NCBI GenBank assembly: GCA_001689485.1
Contig: LUJQ01000023.1
Location: forward strand, 1-21,607
Direction: 5' to 3'
DNA from: Bacteroidales bacterium M6
GTDB taxonomy: Bacteria > Bacteroidota > Bacteroidia > Bacteroidales > Muribaculaceae
Length of the DNA: 21,607 nucleotides
The position numbers and the translations under genes are program-made. Shown here in pieces: positions 1 to 6,550 of this stretch; the first letter of the stretch is position 1, and each line of letters starts with the position of its first letter. The notes beneath the pieces are model-generated. The model searched no databases. It worked only from the letters and a program-made list of their open reading frames with translations, and was not told the origin of the DNA.

Positions 1-245
1 AGCTTCTCATAATAGCGTGAGATTTCAATCTGCTCACGGTTTTCGGAAATTTCCTCAAGGTTATCGTTAAGCGATGCGAATTCCTGGAGTTTCTTGTCAA
101 GATCGCGCTTCATCTCACCTGCAATCTGGTTTGCACGTTTGGCGATGATGCTCACTGTTTCATAGACGTTGCCTGTGTCCTTGCAGAGATCCATCATATC
201 ACGTGTGACGGTGTTCAGCGGGGCATTTGTCTTTTTGTAGTCCAT
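1..245 (-). CDS. rpoZ: DNA-directed RNA polymerase omega subunit, Bacteroidota type (partial, 3' end outside window)
   Basis: This is the N-terminal part (81 complete codons) of a gene that runs off the left edge. The translation begins MDYKKTNAPLNTVTRDMMDL and continues through a VYETVSIIAKRANQI segment and a charged helix ending near EISRYYEKL. This pattern matches the Bacteroidota omega-like subunit, which binds RNA polymerase beta' and helps assembly of the enzyme. The start ATG at 245 is the first in frame and directly precedes the conserved MDYKK motif. The gene lies downstream of bamD on the same strand with a 98-nt gap, an order I know from Bacteroides. The gap holds a weak -7-like sequence (TAATTTAG, 287-294) without a well-spaced -33, so expression from the bamD transcript is plausible. 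The family call is confident; the C-terminus cannot be judged. Confidence 0.85.
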   Translation of the reverse strand, partial: MDYKKTNAPLNTVTRDMMDLCKDTGNVYETVSIIAKRANQIAGEMKRDLDKKLQEFASLNDNLEEISENREQIEISRYYEK

Positions 246-343
246 AGTCAGTACTGCTATAATCTTTATGTCGTTTTCTTTATTTGCTAAATTAAAATCC
301 GATATGGATTCAAAACCGGCGGCCTACCCGGTCGGGCGATATG

Positions 344-1159
344 TCAGTCCTTGACATACTTCCGTGCGATTTTGAGGATATTGTCGGCCTCTCCTCGCTG
401 GGGGCTGTCCGGGTAATTGTTGATGAAGCTGTAATACTCGTCTATAACATCGCGGAAGCGGTCGGCCTTGCGTTCGTCAACCGAAAGGTTTGCCTCCTGG
501 TAACGGGCCTTGAGCACCAGCATTTCCAAATCTTCCTTATATTTCGAATATGGATATTCCTTTATGGCGTTCTTGGCGGTGATGATAGCGCTTTCATAGT
601 TGTTGCCGAGATACGACCCTAGGTTATAATACAGCTGGGCGTTTTGCAGCTCTTTAAGTGTAAGCTTATCCTGCAACTCGAAAATCGCGTTTTGCGCAAG
701 GGTCACTTTATCCGAACGCGGGAAATAATCCAGGAACCCTTGAAGTTCCTCTATAGCCTTGATGGTTTCAGACTGGTCGAGCTGCGGCTCAGGCGAGTCA
801 AGATAATAGGCATAGCCTGCGTAATAACGCGCAAGTTCGGTATATTTCCCTTTGGGATAACGCTGGTAATATGCTTTGAAATATGCTGCGGCATCGGGAT
901 ATTCCTTGTTCTCATAATAACTTAGGCCAAGAAGGTACATCGACTCCTCCGCCTTGTCGGAACCCTTGAGCTGCGTCACCACATCCTGCAACAGGGTGTA
1001 GGCTTGCACGTATTTCTTCTCTTCAAACGCCCGTTTGGCGAATTCGAATTTATAGTTGGGATCCGGGCTTTTAAGTGCTTTTTGATATTCGCCGCACGAG
1101 GCAAGCAAAAGCAGACCCGCTATGAGCGGGAACACCCGGCTAATAAGTTGAATGCGCAT
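344..1159 (-). CDS. bamD: Outer membrane protein assembly factor BamD (lipoprotein, TPR)
   Basis: The 271-aa product starts with a lipoprotein signal peptide (lipobox LASC, acylated Cys22) and continues as alpha-helical TPR repeats. Visible repeats include KFEFAKRAFEEKKYVQAYTL (residues about 37-56), ESMYLLGLSYYENKEYPDAA and a C-terminal RFRDVIDEYYSFINNYPDSP. The length and the opening after the Cys (GEYQKALKSPDP) fit Bacteroidota BamD. BamD is the essential lipoprotein partner of BamA, which folds beta-barrel proteins into the outer membrane from the periplasmic side. The ATG at 1159 gives the full signal peptide and is preceded by no Shine-Dalgarno, as usual here. A -7 box (TAACTTTG, 1234-1241) lies upstream, and rpoZ follows downstream. 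Nothing looks truncated. Confidence 0.93.
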   Translation of the reverse strand: MRIQLISRVFPLIAGLLLLASCGEYQKALKSPDPNYKFEFAKRAFEEKKYVQAYTLLQDVVTQLKGSDKAEESMYLLGLSYYENKEYPDAAAYFKAYYQRYPKGKYTELARYYAGYAYYLDSPEPQLDQSETIKAIEELQGFLDYFPRSDKVTLAQNAIFELQDKLTLKELQNAQLYYNLGSYLGNNYESAIITAKNAIKEYPYSKYKEDLEMLVLKARYQEANLSVDERKADRFRDVIDEYYSFINNYPDSPQRGEADNILKIARKYVKD

Positions 1160-1233
1160 ATCTTGTGGAATATCCCTTGGGTAAAAAACGTTTCAAGCAC
1201 AACGGGAACGCCCCGATGGCGGCTTTCAAGCTA

Positions 1234-1241
1234 CAAAGTTA
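1234..1241 (-). promoter_or_regulatory. Putative Bacteroidota -7 promoter box for bamD
   Basis: On the minus strand this reads TAACTTTG, an exact match to the Bacteroidota -7 consensus TAnnTTTG, 75 nt before the bamD start. I do not find a TTTG -33 element 19-21 bp upstream, so support rests on the -7 box and its placement between a terminator hairpin and bamD. Confidence 0.4.
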
Positions 1242-1345
1242 ATCATTTCCAGCGTAAAAAGCCCTGTCGCAGCCAAAATATTTGTTAACAGGCCGTTCAC
1301 CATCCTTAATGGCCGACCTGTTTTCCCCGAAAAGATTTTAGGAAC

Positions 1346-1386
1346 ATTGAGAGATTGTGAAGTCAGGATGACTTCAATCTCTCAAT
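1346..1386 (-). terminator. Hairpin terminator of the glycosyltransferase gene
   Basis: An 18-bp stem (right arm TGACTTCAATCTCTCAAT at 1369-1386, left arm 1346-1365 with a 2-nt bulge) closes a 3-nt loop. The glycosyltransferase stop codon (1382-1384) lies inside the stem. On the minus strand the hairpin is followed by GTTCCTAAAATCTTTT, moderately U-rich. It is placed exactly at the 3' end of the gene and before the bamD promoter region, so termination is the natural reading. Confidence 0.7.
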
Positions 1387-2350
1387 CCCACACCTCGTCG
1401 GCCACGGCATAACGCGGACGGTGCTTGACCTCGTTGAAAATCTTGCCGATATATTCCCCTACTATACCGATTGCAATCAGAATCATCGATCCCAGCACCC
1501 ATATCGAAAGCATAATCGAGGCCCATCCGGCACTTATATGGTCGCTGTAGAAATAAGACGTGAACACATACACCGCCACAAGCAGCGCCACCACCAAAAG
1601 CACCAGCCCGGTCATAAAAATCCAGCGCATCGGACGTGCCGAGAACGAGGTAATCCCATCAATCGAGAAACTAAGCATCTTGGCCAACGGATATTTCGAC
1701 TCCCCTGCCACGCGCTCATCGCGCGAATATGTCACAACATCGTTTTCAAGCCCGATCTGCGGCACGATACCGCGCAGGAACAGGTTGGATTCGCCATATT
1801 GCCCGAGCAGGCCCAAGGCGCGGTCGCTCATCAGCCTGTAGTCGGCATGGTCATAGACTGTTTCAAGCCCCATTTTTTTCTGAAAGGAATAGAATGCATG
1901 GGCGGTGGTGCGTTTAAACCATGTGTCGGCGGCACGCGACGAACGGACGCCGTAAACAATCTCTTTCCCGCTGCGGAATTTCTTCACCATCTCCACAATC
2001 GCCATAGGGTCATCCTGCAAGTCGGCATCAATGGAGATTGCCGCGTCACAACGTCCGTGCACCGTCATCAGCCCCGCCAAAAGCACATATTGATGGCCTC
2101 GGTTATGTGCCAGGGATATGCCTTTGACACGTTTGTCGGCCAAATGCAGCCGCTGAACCACATCCCATGTGCGGTCTTTGCTGCCGTCATTGCACAAAAG
2201 CACATAACTTTCAGCCGACGCAATCCCGTCAGCGACCATACGGTCGATAACATCAAGCATTTTAGGAACCGAAAGCGGCAAAGCCTGCTCTTCATTATAA
2301 CAAGGCACCACAATGGCGATTACAGGTGTAGTTCCCATGGCGATATTCAT
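1382..2350 (-). CDS. GtrB/DPM1-like membrane-anchored family 2 glycosyltransferase
   Basis: The 322-aa product has a GT-A fold N-terminal domain with IVVPCYNEE (about 13-21), NDGSKDRT (54-61), the metal-binding DADLQDDP (108-115) and RVAGESKY (213-220). Two C-terminal membrane helices follow (about 244-266 and 275-299). This layout is typical of enzymes that move a sugar from a nucleotide donor onto polyprenyl phosphate at the inner membrane (GtrB, ArnC, DPM1 type). The sugar and lipid cannot be read from sequence. No flippase (GtrA) or O-antigen cluster lies next to it. The start could be the ATG at 2350 or at 2338 (Met5); both keep the catalytic domain. A strong hairpin stands 9 nt before the first ATG, leaving the promoter unclear. 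The gene ends in a clear hairpin terminator. Confidence 0.88.
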   Translation of the reverse strand: MNIAMGTTPVIAIVVPCYNEEQALPLSVPKMLDVIDRMVADGIASAESYVLLCNDGSKDRTWDVVQRLHLADKRVKGISLAHNRGHQYVLLAGLMTVHGRCDAAISIDADLQDDPMAIVEMVKKFRSGKEIVYGVRSSRAADTWFKRTTAHAFYSFQKKMGLETVYDHADYRLMSDRALGLLGQYGESNLFLRGIVPQIGLENDVVTYSRDERVAGESKYPLAKMLSFSIDGITSFSARPMRWIFMTGLVLLVVALLVAVYVFTSYFYSDHISAGWASIMLSIWVLGSMILIAIGIVGEYIGKIFNEVKHRPRYAVADEVWD

Positions 2351-2359
2351 GATAGAAAA

Positions 2360-2398
2360 CTGCGTCGGGAATCAATGACATATTTATCCCCGACGCAG
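2360..2398 (-). terminator. Hairpin between proS and the glycosyltransferase gene
   Basis: Perfect 10-bp arms CTGCGTCGGG (2360-2369) and CCCGACGCAG (2389-2398) enclose a 19-nt AT-rich loop. On the minus strand the stem is followed by TTTTCTATC, so it looks like an intrinsic terminator for proS. It ends only 9 nt before the glycosyltransferase start codon, so it could also act as a leader hairpin or attenuator of that gene. Confidence 0.6.
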
Positions 2399-2497
2399 TG
2401 TTATAAATAATCTTATATATGGTCTGTAACAACAAATCCGCTAGCTTGTTATTACATCCGATAAATCATAAGCCGAGATTGTTGCGTAAAACCGGCA

Positions 2498-3979
2498 TCA
2501 ATAGTTGCGGGCAAAAATCACGCGTTGCTTCGAAGGCTTGCCCGTAACCATACATTTGCCCGGGGTCTTGTCGCCGTCCAACGGTATGCAACGAATCGTG
2601 GCCTTGGTTTCCGCCTTGATTTTCTCCTCGGTTTCAGGAGTCCCGTCCCAGTGGCAGAGCAGGAAGCCGCCTTTCTCGATTTCCTCTTTAAACTCTTCGT
2701 AAGAATTGACTTCGCGGGTAAGTCCCTCGCGATGCTTGAGAGCCTTTTGATATATGTTGGCCTGGATATCCTCCAAAAGGTCTTTAACGAAACGGGCAAT
2801 CCCTTCAAGCGGCTCTACCTGCTTCTCGAGAGTGTCGCGGCGCATAATCTCCACTGTGCCGTTTTCAATGTCGCGTGCACCGATTGCGAGGCGCACAGGC
2901 ACACCCTTGAGTTCATAGTCGGCAAACTTGAAGCCGGGGCGCTTGTTATCGGCATCGTCATATTTCACGCTGACCCCGAGGGCGCGCAGTTCCTTGACGA
3001 TAGGCTCTACCACCTTGCTGATTTCGGCAAGCTGCTCGCTGTTTTTCGAGATAGGCACAATCACGCACTGGATCGGTGCAAGATGCGGGGGGAGCACAAG
3101 GCCGTTATCATCGGAATGCGACATAATCAAGGCTCCCATCAAACGGGTTGAAACACCCCACGAGGTCGCCCATACATATTCCGGCTGGTTCTCTTTGTTG
3201 ACAAACTTCACATCGAATGCCTTTGCAAAATTCTGTCCGAGGAAGTGGCTGGTACCTGACTGCAACGCCTTGCCGTCCTGCATCATAGCCTCGATAGTAT
3301 AGGTTTCCAACGCACCGGCGAAACGCTCGTTTGCCGATTTGACACCCTTTATTACCGGCACGGCCATGAAATTGTGGGCGAAATCGTTGTAGACGTTGAG
3401 CATCCTTACAGCTTCCTCCTCGGCTTCCTCACGGGTGGCATGGGCGGTGTGCCCTTCCTGCCACAGGAATTCGGCAGTGCGGAGAAACAGACGGGTGCGC
3501 ATTTCCCAACGCATCACGTTTGCCCACTGGTTGATGAGGATGGGAAGGTCGCGATACGATGTAATCCAGTTCTTATACGTGTTCCATATGATGGTTTCAG
3601 AGGTCGGGCGGATAATAAGCTCTTCTTCCAGCTTGGCCTCAGGGTCGACAATCACACCGGAGCCGTCGGGATTGTTTTTCAGACGGTGGTGGGTCACGAC
3701 GGCACACTCTTTGGCAAACCCCTCGACATGCTCCGCTTCGCGGCTGAGGAATGATTTCGGGATAAGGAGCGGGAAATATGCGTTCTGATGACCCGTTTCC
3801 TTGAACATGCGGTCAAGTTCATGCTGCATCTTCTCCCAAATGGCATAGCCGTAAGGCTTTATCACCATACATCCGCGCACAGCCGACTGTTCGGCCAAAT
3901 CTGCTTTAATGACCAAATCGTTATACCATTGCGAGTAATTCTCGCTGCGTTTGGTCAGATCTTTGAGTTCTTTTGCCAT
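2498..3979 (-). CDS. proS: Prolyl-tRNA synthetase, short archaeal/eukaryote-like type
   Basis: The 493-aa class II aminoacyl-tRNA synthetase charges tRNA-Pro with proline in the cytoplasm. Visible landmarks are the N-terminal SENYSQWYNDLVIKADLAE, motif 1 around GYAIWEKMQ, motif 2 RTRLFLRTAEFLWQEGHTAH, and motif 3 region GALIMSHSDDNGLVLPPHLAP. An anticodon-binding domain follows, then the C-terminal domain ending in VIFARNY. There is no large inserted editing domain between motifs 2 and 3, and the length is that of the archaeal/eukaryotic-like form rather than the roughly 570-aa E. coli type. In the C-terminal domain the segment GKCMVTG keeps only one Cys of the usual CxxC pair, so the zinc site looks degenerate. 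The ATG at 3979 matches the family start, and a -7 box lies upstream at 4061-4068. Confidence 0.95.
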   Translation of the reverse strand: MAKELKDLTKRSENYSQWYNDLVIKADLAEQSAVRGCMVIKPYGYAIWEKMQHELDRMFKETGHQNAYFPLLIPKSFLSREAEHVEGFAKECAVVTHHRLKNNPDGSGVIVDPEAKLEEELIIRPTSETIIWNTYKNWITSYRDLPILINQWANVMRWEMRTRLFLRTAEFLWQEGHTAHATREEAEEEAVRMLNVYNDFAHNFMAVPVIKGVKSANERFAGALETYTIEAMMQDGKALQSGTSHFLGQNFAKAFDVKFVNKENQPEYVWATSWGVSTRLMGALIMSHSDDNGLVLPPHLAPIQCVIVPISKNSEQLAEISKVVEPIVKELRALGVSVKYDDADNKRPGFKFADYELKGVPVRLAIGARDIENGTVEIMRRDTLEKQVEPLEGIARFVKDLLEDIQANIYQKALKHREGLTREVNSYEEFKEEIEKGGFLLCHWDGTPETEEKIKAETKATIRCIPLDGDKTPGKCMVTGKPSKQRVIFARNY

Positions 3980-4060
3980 CGCAAACTGTTTCTATTTCGT
4001 TTTGTTGTTGACACATGAATGAATGGTATCACCGTGGCCGGCACAAACCATTTGCGATTG

Positions 4061-4068
4061 CAAAATTA
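4061..4068 (-). promoter_or_regulatory. Putative -7 promoter box for proS
   Basis: The minus strand reads TAATTTTG followed by CAA, an exact TAnnTTTG match 82 nt before the proS ATG. No TTTG is found at 19-21 bp upstream. It lies just past the stop of the OmpA-like gene, so proS probably has its own transcript. Confidence 0.5.
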
Positions 4069-4088
4069 CTATTTTTTTCGCTAAGAGC

Positions 4089-4739
4089 CTATAATTTCTT
4101 TGATTTTGCCTCCATTATAAGCATCGGCCCCGGCACTATATAGATTTCCAGCCGACGGTTGGCACGGCGGTTGGCATATGAGGTGTTGGGGGTATCTTTC
4201 AATGGCTCGCTGTCGGACATAGGGTAACCCTGAAGCATGTCGGTTTGCGCGGCATGGGAGTCGAAATATCCGTAAAGGGCAAGTATGCGCTGCTCGGTCA
4301 GGCTGTAGAGGTACTTATCCGAACCTGTATCATCGGAATGCATAGCCAAAATCACCTTGAATTTGCCATGCGTGCGGAAATAAGGCAGAAATGCTTTCAA
4401 CCTTTCTGGAGCCGAAGGCAGAAGGGTGGTCGAATTCGGGGCGAACAGCTCGTCGGCAGGGATGGAAGCTATTACCACCTCCCCTTTCCGGGTAGTCTCC
4501 ACCTTATACCCCATTTTATGCAGGGCATGCGCCTCACGGTTCATATAATTCTTGATATATGCAGTCTGCTTTGCCGGTACATCGGGCAGCATCAGGGTTT
4601 CCTCCAATGTCAGTTCCGACAGGTCGACAAGCGGTTCCTGCGAGGCATCCTTCTTTTGGGCTGAAACGTGTTGCACAGACCAAAATGAGAGTCCTGCTAC
4701 CGTAACAACGCCGGTTATAAAAGTCATCAAACGCAACAT
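4089..4739 (-). CDS. OmpA-like peptidoglycan-binding domain protein, exported
   Basis: With the ATG at 4739 the product is 216 aa and opens with a signal peptide (MLRLMTFITGVVTVAG, cleavage probably after VSA, residue 27). The rest is one OmpA C-terminal-type domain: FAPNSTTLLPSA (99-110), HSDDTGSDKYLYSLTEQR (134-151), and a final YANRRANRRLEIYIV. Aligned by eye to E. coli OmpA, D136 and R151 fall at the positions of its D271 and R286, which bind diaminopimelate, with identical spacing. A role in tethering the envelope to the cell wall is therefore likely. There is no beta-barrel and no lipobox. A GTG at 4772 would add 11 residues in frame, but the ATG gives a cleaner signal peptide. It follows the small acidic gene by 47 nt and precedes proS. 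Confidence 0.8.
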   Translation of the reverse strand: MLRLMTFITGVVTVAGLSFWSVQHVSAQKKDASQEPLVDLSELTLEETLMLPDVPAKQTAYIKNYMNREAHALHKMGYKVETTRKGEVVIASIPADELFAPNSTTLLPSAPERLKAFLPYFRTHGKFKVILAMHSDDTGSDKYLYSLTEQRILALYGYFDSHAAQTDMLQGYPMSDSEPLKDTPNTSYANRRANRRLEIYIVPGPMLIMEAKSKKL

Positions 4740-4786
4740 GGCACAACGTGTTTGGTTAGAAAGGGCACACACCGGCGCCCCTTATG

Positions 4787-5086
4787 TCATATTATGGAGT
4801 CTTCATACTCCATCTCGGCACGCACCATAACGGGCACATCTTCCGGCGCCACTTTGGCAGCCTTATCCTTCCGGAGCATACGGGTCACATAATCCACCAC
4901 TTCCCCCTCTATGTCATCCGGGTCGTTATCGGGATCGGCCTCCACCTCAAGCAGCCCGTTCTCCTGATAATAATCCCATATCATGTCGATAATGTTAAAC
5001 ACCTCATCTTCGTCATAAGGCTTCCTTCCCGCTTCTGTAAGCCGGAGGTTGATAAACTCTATCGCTTTCTGTTCGTCAAATTCCAT
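4787..5086 (-). CDS. Small acidic conserved protein of unknown function
   Basis: The 99-aa product is strongly acidic and has no signal peptide or membrane segment. It begins MEFDEQKAIEFINLRLTEAG, has a helical core FNIIDMIWDYYQENGLLEV, an acidic run ADPDNDPDDIEGEVVD, and ends PEDVPVMVRAEMEYEDSII. I recall similar short proteins in Bacteroidales genomes but know no function. The compact helical pattern suggests a small cytoplasmic protein. It lies just upstream of the OmpA-like gene on the same strand and downstream of the repeat element at 5149-5255. The ATG at 5086 is the only good start. It is very likely a real gene given its biased composition and clean ends. Confidence 0.8.
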   Translation of the reverse strand: MEFDEQKAIEFINLRLTEAGRKPYDEDEVFNIIDMIWDYYQENGLLEVEADPDNDPDDIEGEVVDYVTRMLRKDKAAKVAPEDVPVMVRAEMEYEDSII

Positions 5087-5148
5087 AACTTATATCAATC
5101 TACAACTTTGAGATTGTCTAAAAATCTCTTATATCCAATAATTATCCC

Positions 5149-5255
5149 AAGTAAGTCGTGTAAATTATTTTATATTGCCTGAGAGCATCCTTTCGCCGCA
5201 GAGAATATAAAGCCTGATTATAGGTTTTATGCGTAATAATTTTCATGACTTACTT
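5149..5255. repeat. 107-bp palindromic repeat element (MITE- or REP-like), copy A
   Basis: The element begins AAGTAAGTCGTG (5149) and ends CATGACTTACTT (5255). Its 21-bp ends (5149-5169 and 5235-5255) are inverted repeats with 2 mismatches. Inside, TTTATATT (5169-5176) and AATATAAA (5204-5211), extended by CTG/CAG, can form a second hairpin. The first 46 bp (5149-5194) match 21518-21563 at 43 of 46 positions. It contains no open reading frame and fills the gap between rimM and the small acidic gene. I see no clear target-site duplication. It could be a non-autonomous mobile element relic or a dispersed terminator-like repeat. Confidence 0.75.
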
Positions 5256-5311
5256 ACAATCCTTTTATCGGGAAACGCCCGCATCGGCAGCCAACCGGCA
5301 TTCCCCGTTGT

Positions 5312-5827
5312 TCAAAGGCCGAGAATCCCCTCCGGGAGTTCCATCGTCACACGCCGCCCGTCCATGTCGACGCCTGTCACAAACTCGTCGGCCACCGGGA
5401 TAAGATGCCTGTTGCCCGAAGGTGTCTCTATTATAAACAAATAATTGGCGGTTGTGTCATCAATACCTATGATTTTTCCCAACGGGTTCCCGTCGGCCAC
5501 AACCTCGAAACCCTCCATATCTGCTGCATAAAAGCCATCCTCATCCAAACCCGGAAGCTCTTCGGCCAAAGCATATATATCGTTGGGACACAGACGTGCG
5601 GCCTGTAGCTCGTCAGTAATCCCGTCAATGGTCAGGAGGTCGGTTTCGGCGCTTTTCGGACGCACAGACGAAAGGAAGAACGGCACGAATATGCCGTCGA
5701 GCTTCAGCATTATGCAGCCAAGCTCCGACAAATCCACATCAACGGTAAGCAACGCGGTGATTTCGCCGCATATGCCGTGAGGCTTGAGCAGCCTGCCGAC
5801 AACCTTCAATTCGTTTTCCCTTATCAT
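5312..5827 (-). CDS. rimM: Ribosome maturation factor RimM
   Basis: The 171-aa product carries the RimM N-terminal domain with GRLLKPHGICGEI (11-23). It continues into a PRC-barrel domain with GFYAADMEGFEVV (98-110), LGKIIGI, HLIPVADEFV (141-150) and a final MELPEGILGL. RimM binds the 30S head and S19 and helps mature the 3' domain of 16S rRNA. The reading frame stays open upstream to 6004, but that extension is Arg-rich, lies over the DUF4290 gene and does not look like a protein. The ATG at 5827 (MIRENELKVVGRL) is the sensible start, 37 nt after the DUF4290 stop, so the two are probably one transcript. The repeat element starts 56 nt downstream of the stop. Confidence 0.92.
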   Translation of the reverse strand: MIRENELKVVGRLLKPHGICGEITALLTVDVDLSELGCIMLKLDGIFVPFFLSSVRPKSAETDLLTIDGITDELQAARLCPNDIYALAEELPGLDEDGFYAADMEGFEVVADGNPLGKIIGIDDTTANYLFIIETPSGNRHLIPVADEFVTGVDMDGRRVTMELPEGILGL

Positions 5828-5864
5828 AATGGTAAGATTATAATCCTTGCTGACTACCGGCCTG

Positions 5865-6452
5865 TCATTTCTTCTTTTTCTTCTTCCCCGTCGGGGCCAC
5901 CGGCATCTCCTTGAATTCGTGAAGGCGTGTATCGGCCGGGGTAAGACGTATCGCACCGTGCGAAAGCTCAAGCAAATCCTTAAACACCTTCGCATCGTCA
6001 ACACCGTCAGGATTAACCGCCAGCATCTGCTTCTTCATATGGTTGGCCAGCAAAAGGACTATCTGGTCACGTTCCGGACTGTTTTCCATAGCCGACGCCT
6101 TGTCAATCATCTCCTGGATGATTTTGCCATAATGGCGATAACGGATGGGTGCCTGGGGATAAGCCACGGTTTGCGGCGCTGTTGCAAGGTCGGCAGCCTG
6201 GATAACCTCGCACGGGAAATCTATATCGAGGTTAAATCCCGACATAATGACAAGGTGGTCCCAAAGCTTGTGTTCGTTCTCAGGCGCGCGCAATTCAGGA
6301 AACAGGTTACCCATAGAACGGATTATGGCATGGGCACACGACGTGCGCTCTTCGCGGTCGGGAATCGACAGGCAATGGTCAACCATCCGCTGTATATTCC
6401 GGCCATATTCCGGAAGCACCAGTTGCCGCAGCCCGGTATTGTAGTTCAACAT
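5865..6452 (-). CDS. DUF4290 family protein
   Basis: The 195-aa product begins MLNYNTGLRQLVLPEYGRNI, typical of the Bacteroidota-specific DUF4290 family. It is mostly helical, with charged and hydrophobic repeats (IQRMVDHCLSIPDREERTSC, YRHYGKIIQEMIDKASAM, ERDQIVLLLANHMKKQML). It ends in a basic tail whose last seven residues are GKKKKKK, which may bind nucleic acid. No signal peptide or membrane segment is seen, so it is cytoplasmic. The family sits next to rimM in other Bacteroidales as well, which hints at a translation- or ribosome-related role; that is inference. The ATG at 6452 follows a large hairpin by 16 nt. Confidence 0.88.
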   Translation of the reverse strand: MLNYNTGLRQLVLPEYGRNIQRMVDHCLSIPDREERTSCAHAIIRSMGNLFPELRAPENEHKLWDHLVIMSGFNLDIDFPCEVIQAADLATAPQTVAYPQAPIRYRHYGKIIQEMIDKASAMENSPERDQIVLLLANHMKKQMLAVNPDGVDDAKVFKDLLELSHGAIRLTPADTRLHEFKEMPVAPTGKKKKKK

Positions 6453-6468
6453 AATGACTCGATAATAA

Positions 6469-6515
6469 AGTAGGCAGGCGCATCATGGCGTTGCCGCCAC
6501 ACAGCGCCTGCTACT
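6469..6515 (-). terminator. Large nested hairpin between fabG and DUF4290
   Basis: The outer arms AGTAGGCAGGCGC (6469-6481) and GCGCCTGCTACT (6504-6515) pair over 12 bp with one bulged base. Inside, TGGCG/CGCCA (6486-6490, 6495-6499) closes a 4-nt loop that reads GCAA on the minus strand, a GNRA tetraloop. Downstream on the minus strand is TTTATTATCG. It is a strong candidate terminator for fabG, but it ends 16 nt before the DUF4290 ATG. Confidence 0.65.
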
Positions 6516-6550
6516 GTTTTTCCATATATAAATATAAAGCCGTCAGGGCA

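Noticed and set aside
1421..2410. Open frame of 329 codons opposite the glycosyltransferase
   Set aside because: The translation is His/Arg-rich with no recognisable domain, while the other strand encodes a clear GT2 enzyme.
5265..5311. Possible hairpin CGGGAA/TTCCCCG just after rimM
   Set aside because: The arms are short and mismatched and the loop is long; not enough to call a terminator.
5828..6004. N-terminal extension of the RimM frame
   Set aside because: The extension is Arg-rich, overlaps the same-strand DUF4290 gene and precedes the conserved RimM start at MIRENELKVVGRL.
6246..6470. Short plus-strand frames over DUF4290
   Set aside because: They are shadows of the minus-strand gene without start context or domain content.
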